NCBI GenBank assembly: GCA_000432135.1
Contig: HF990572.1
Span: 1 to 20,729, forward strand
Origin: Firmicutes bacterium CAG:124
Lineage (GTDB): Bacteria > Bacillota > Clostridia > Oscillospirales > Oscillospiraceae
Direction: 5' to 3'
DNA: 20,729 bases
Below, piece by piece: positions 20,409 through 20,729 of the stretch. How positions within the stretch are numbered: the first letter of the stretch is position 1; each line of letters opens with the position of its first letter. The notes beneath the pieces are model-generated. The model saw only the letters and a list, made by a program, of their open reading frames with translations. It was not told the DNA's origin and searched no databases. Both the position numbers and the translations under genes were made by a program.

Positions 20409-20729
20409 TCAGCGGTCGATCCCCACGAGAAGCACGGAAATATTGTCCTTCCCGCCGCGCTGCATCGCCAGCTGGTACAGTGCGGCGGCGCAGGCCGGCG
20501 CTGCTGTCTGACTGCGCAGGAGCGCGCTGAGGTCTTCCTCCTCCAGCATATCGGTCAGTCCGTCGCTGCAGAGCAGGAAGCGGTCGCCGGGCCTCACGGG
20601 AAGCTGGACCGTATGCGGCTGTATGATCAGCTCGTCCGGAAAAATTCCGAGGTGCTGCGTCAGCCGGTGGCGCTCCGGATGGGTTTTCGCCTCCGCAGGC
20701 TCGATGATGCCGAGCGCGATCAGGCGCTG
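20409..20729 (-). CDS. PP2C-type Ser/Thr protein phosphatase, C-terminal part (5' truncated by window edge)
   Basis: The frame is open to the right edge, so only the last 106 residues are seen. They contain the RHRLTQHLG motif, GDRFLLCSDGLTDML and GGKDNISVLLV, which are the C-terminal metal-binding motifs of PP2C enzymes such as Stp/PrpC. Bacterial members remove phosphates placed by PASTA-domain Ser/Thr kinases, which often lie next to them; no kinase gene is visible on the downstream side here. Confidence 0.93.
   Translation of the reverse strand, partial: QRLIALGIIEPAEAKTHPERHRLTQHLGIFPDELIIQPHTVQLPVRPGDRFLLCSDGLTDMLEEEDLSALLRSQTAAPACAAALYQLAMQRGGKDNISVLLVGIDR

Noticed and set aside
1..20729. 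CRISPR array, rRNA genes, insertion-sequence transposase
   Set aside because: No regularly spaced short repeats, no rRNA-like sequence and no transposase-like protein were found in the window.

Overview
The window looks like a GC-rich member of the Clostridia, most like the Oscillospiraceae/Ruminococcaceae group. This is inferred from strong AGGAGG-type ribosome binding sites, occasional TTG and GTG starts, an S-layer-homology surface protein, an ECF-type S component, an 11-helix-length NSS transporter, AzlCD, CutC and a PP2C phosphatase. No species can be named from the sequence alone.

Region 1 (1 to about 5618) is accessory DNA, probably the right end of an integrative element. It opens with two overlapping tyrosine recombinase genes on the + strand; the first is cut by the window edge. 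The second carries an AP2-like arm-binding domain at its N-terminus and a second copy at its C-terminus. A more AT-rich cargo follows: a small SAM methyltransferase, a Nudix hydrolase and a HIT-family protein. This three-gene block is bracketed by two copies of a 75-79 bp module, each with a terminator-like hairpin followed by an extended -10 promoter. Next comes a MarR regulator with a perfect 9-bp-arm palindrome at its promoter, translationally coupled to a MATE efflux pump (mepR-mepA-like layout).

Region 2 (5581-5960) is the junction. An intact tRNA-Pro(UGG) on the minus strand has its 3' end facing the accessory DNA. About 190 bp upstream lies a near-identical copy of only its 5' half (nucleotides 1-38 plus 11 nt of flank). 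The only convincing tRNA promoter lies upstream of the half copy, so the intact tRNA may be transcribed through the half.

Region 3 (6000-11214, + strand) is GC-rich chromosomal-type DNA. It holds an ECF S component with a SAM methyltransferase, a strong terminator, then a tightly coupled trio: a signal-less ParB-like/BMP fusion, a metallophosphoesterase and an RlmI-like rRNA methyltransferase. The RlmI-like gene has its C-terminus frameshifted by a 31-bp imperfect tandem duplication.

Region 4 (11209-19041, minus strand) holds an SLH-domain surface protein behind a leader with mutually exclusive hairpins (attenuator-like), an M17 aminopeptidase / cutC / transglutaminase-like operon joined by ATGA overlaps, and an NSS-family transporter. 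The aminopeptidase also carries an imperfect 30-bp tandem duplication, right at a metal-ligand loop.

Region 5 (19231-20729) has azlC-azlD on + (amino-acid export, divergent from the NSS importer), a symmetric terminator, and the C-terminal part of a PP2C phosphatase on the minus strand running off the right edge.

The most interesting structures are the repeated terminator-promoter module around the cargo, the half-tRNA with its inherited promoter, the SLH-gene leader, the double-ended recombinase, and the pair of degenerate tandem duplications, which could be assembly artefacts.
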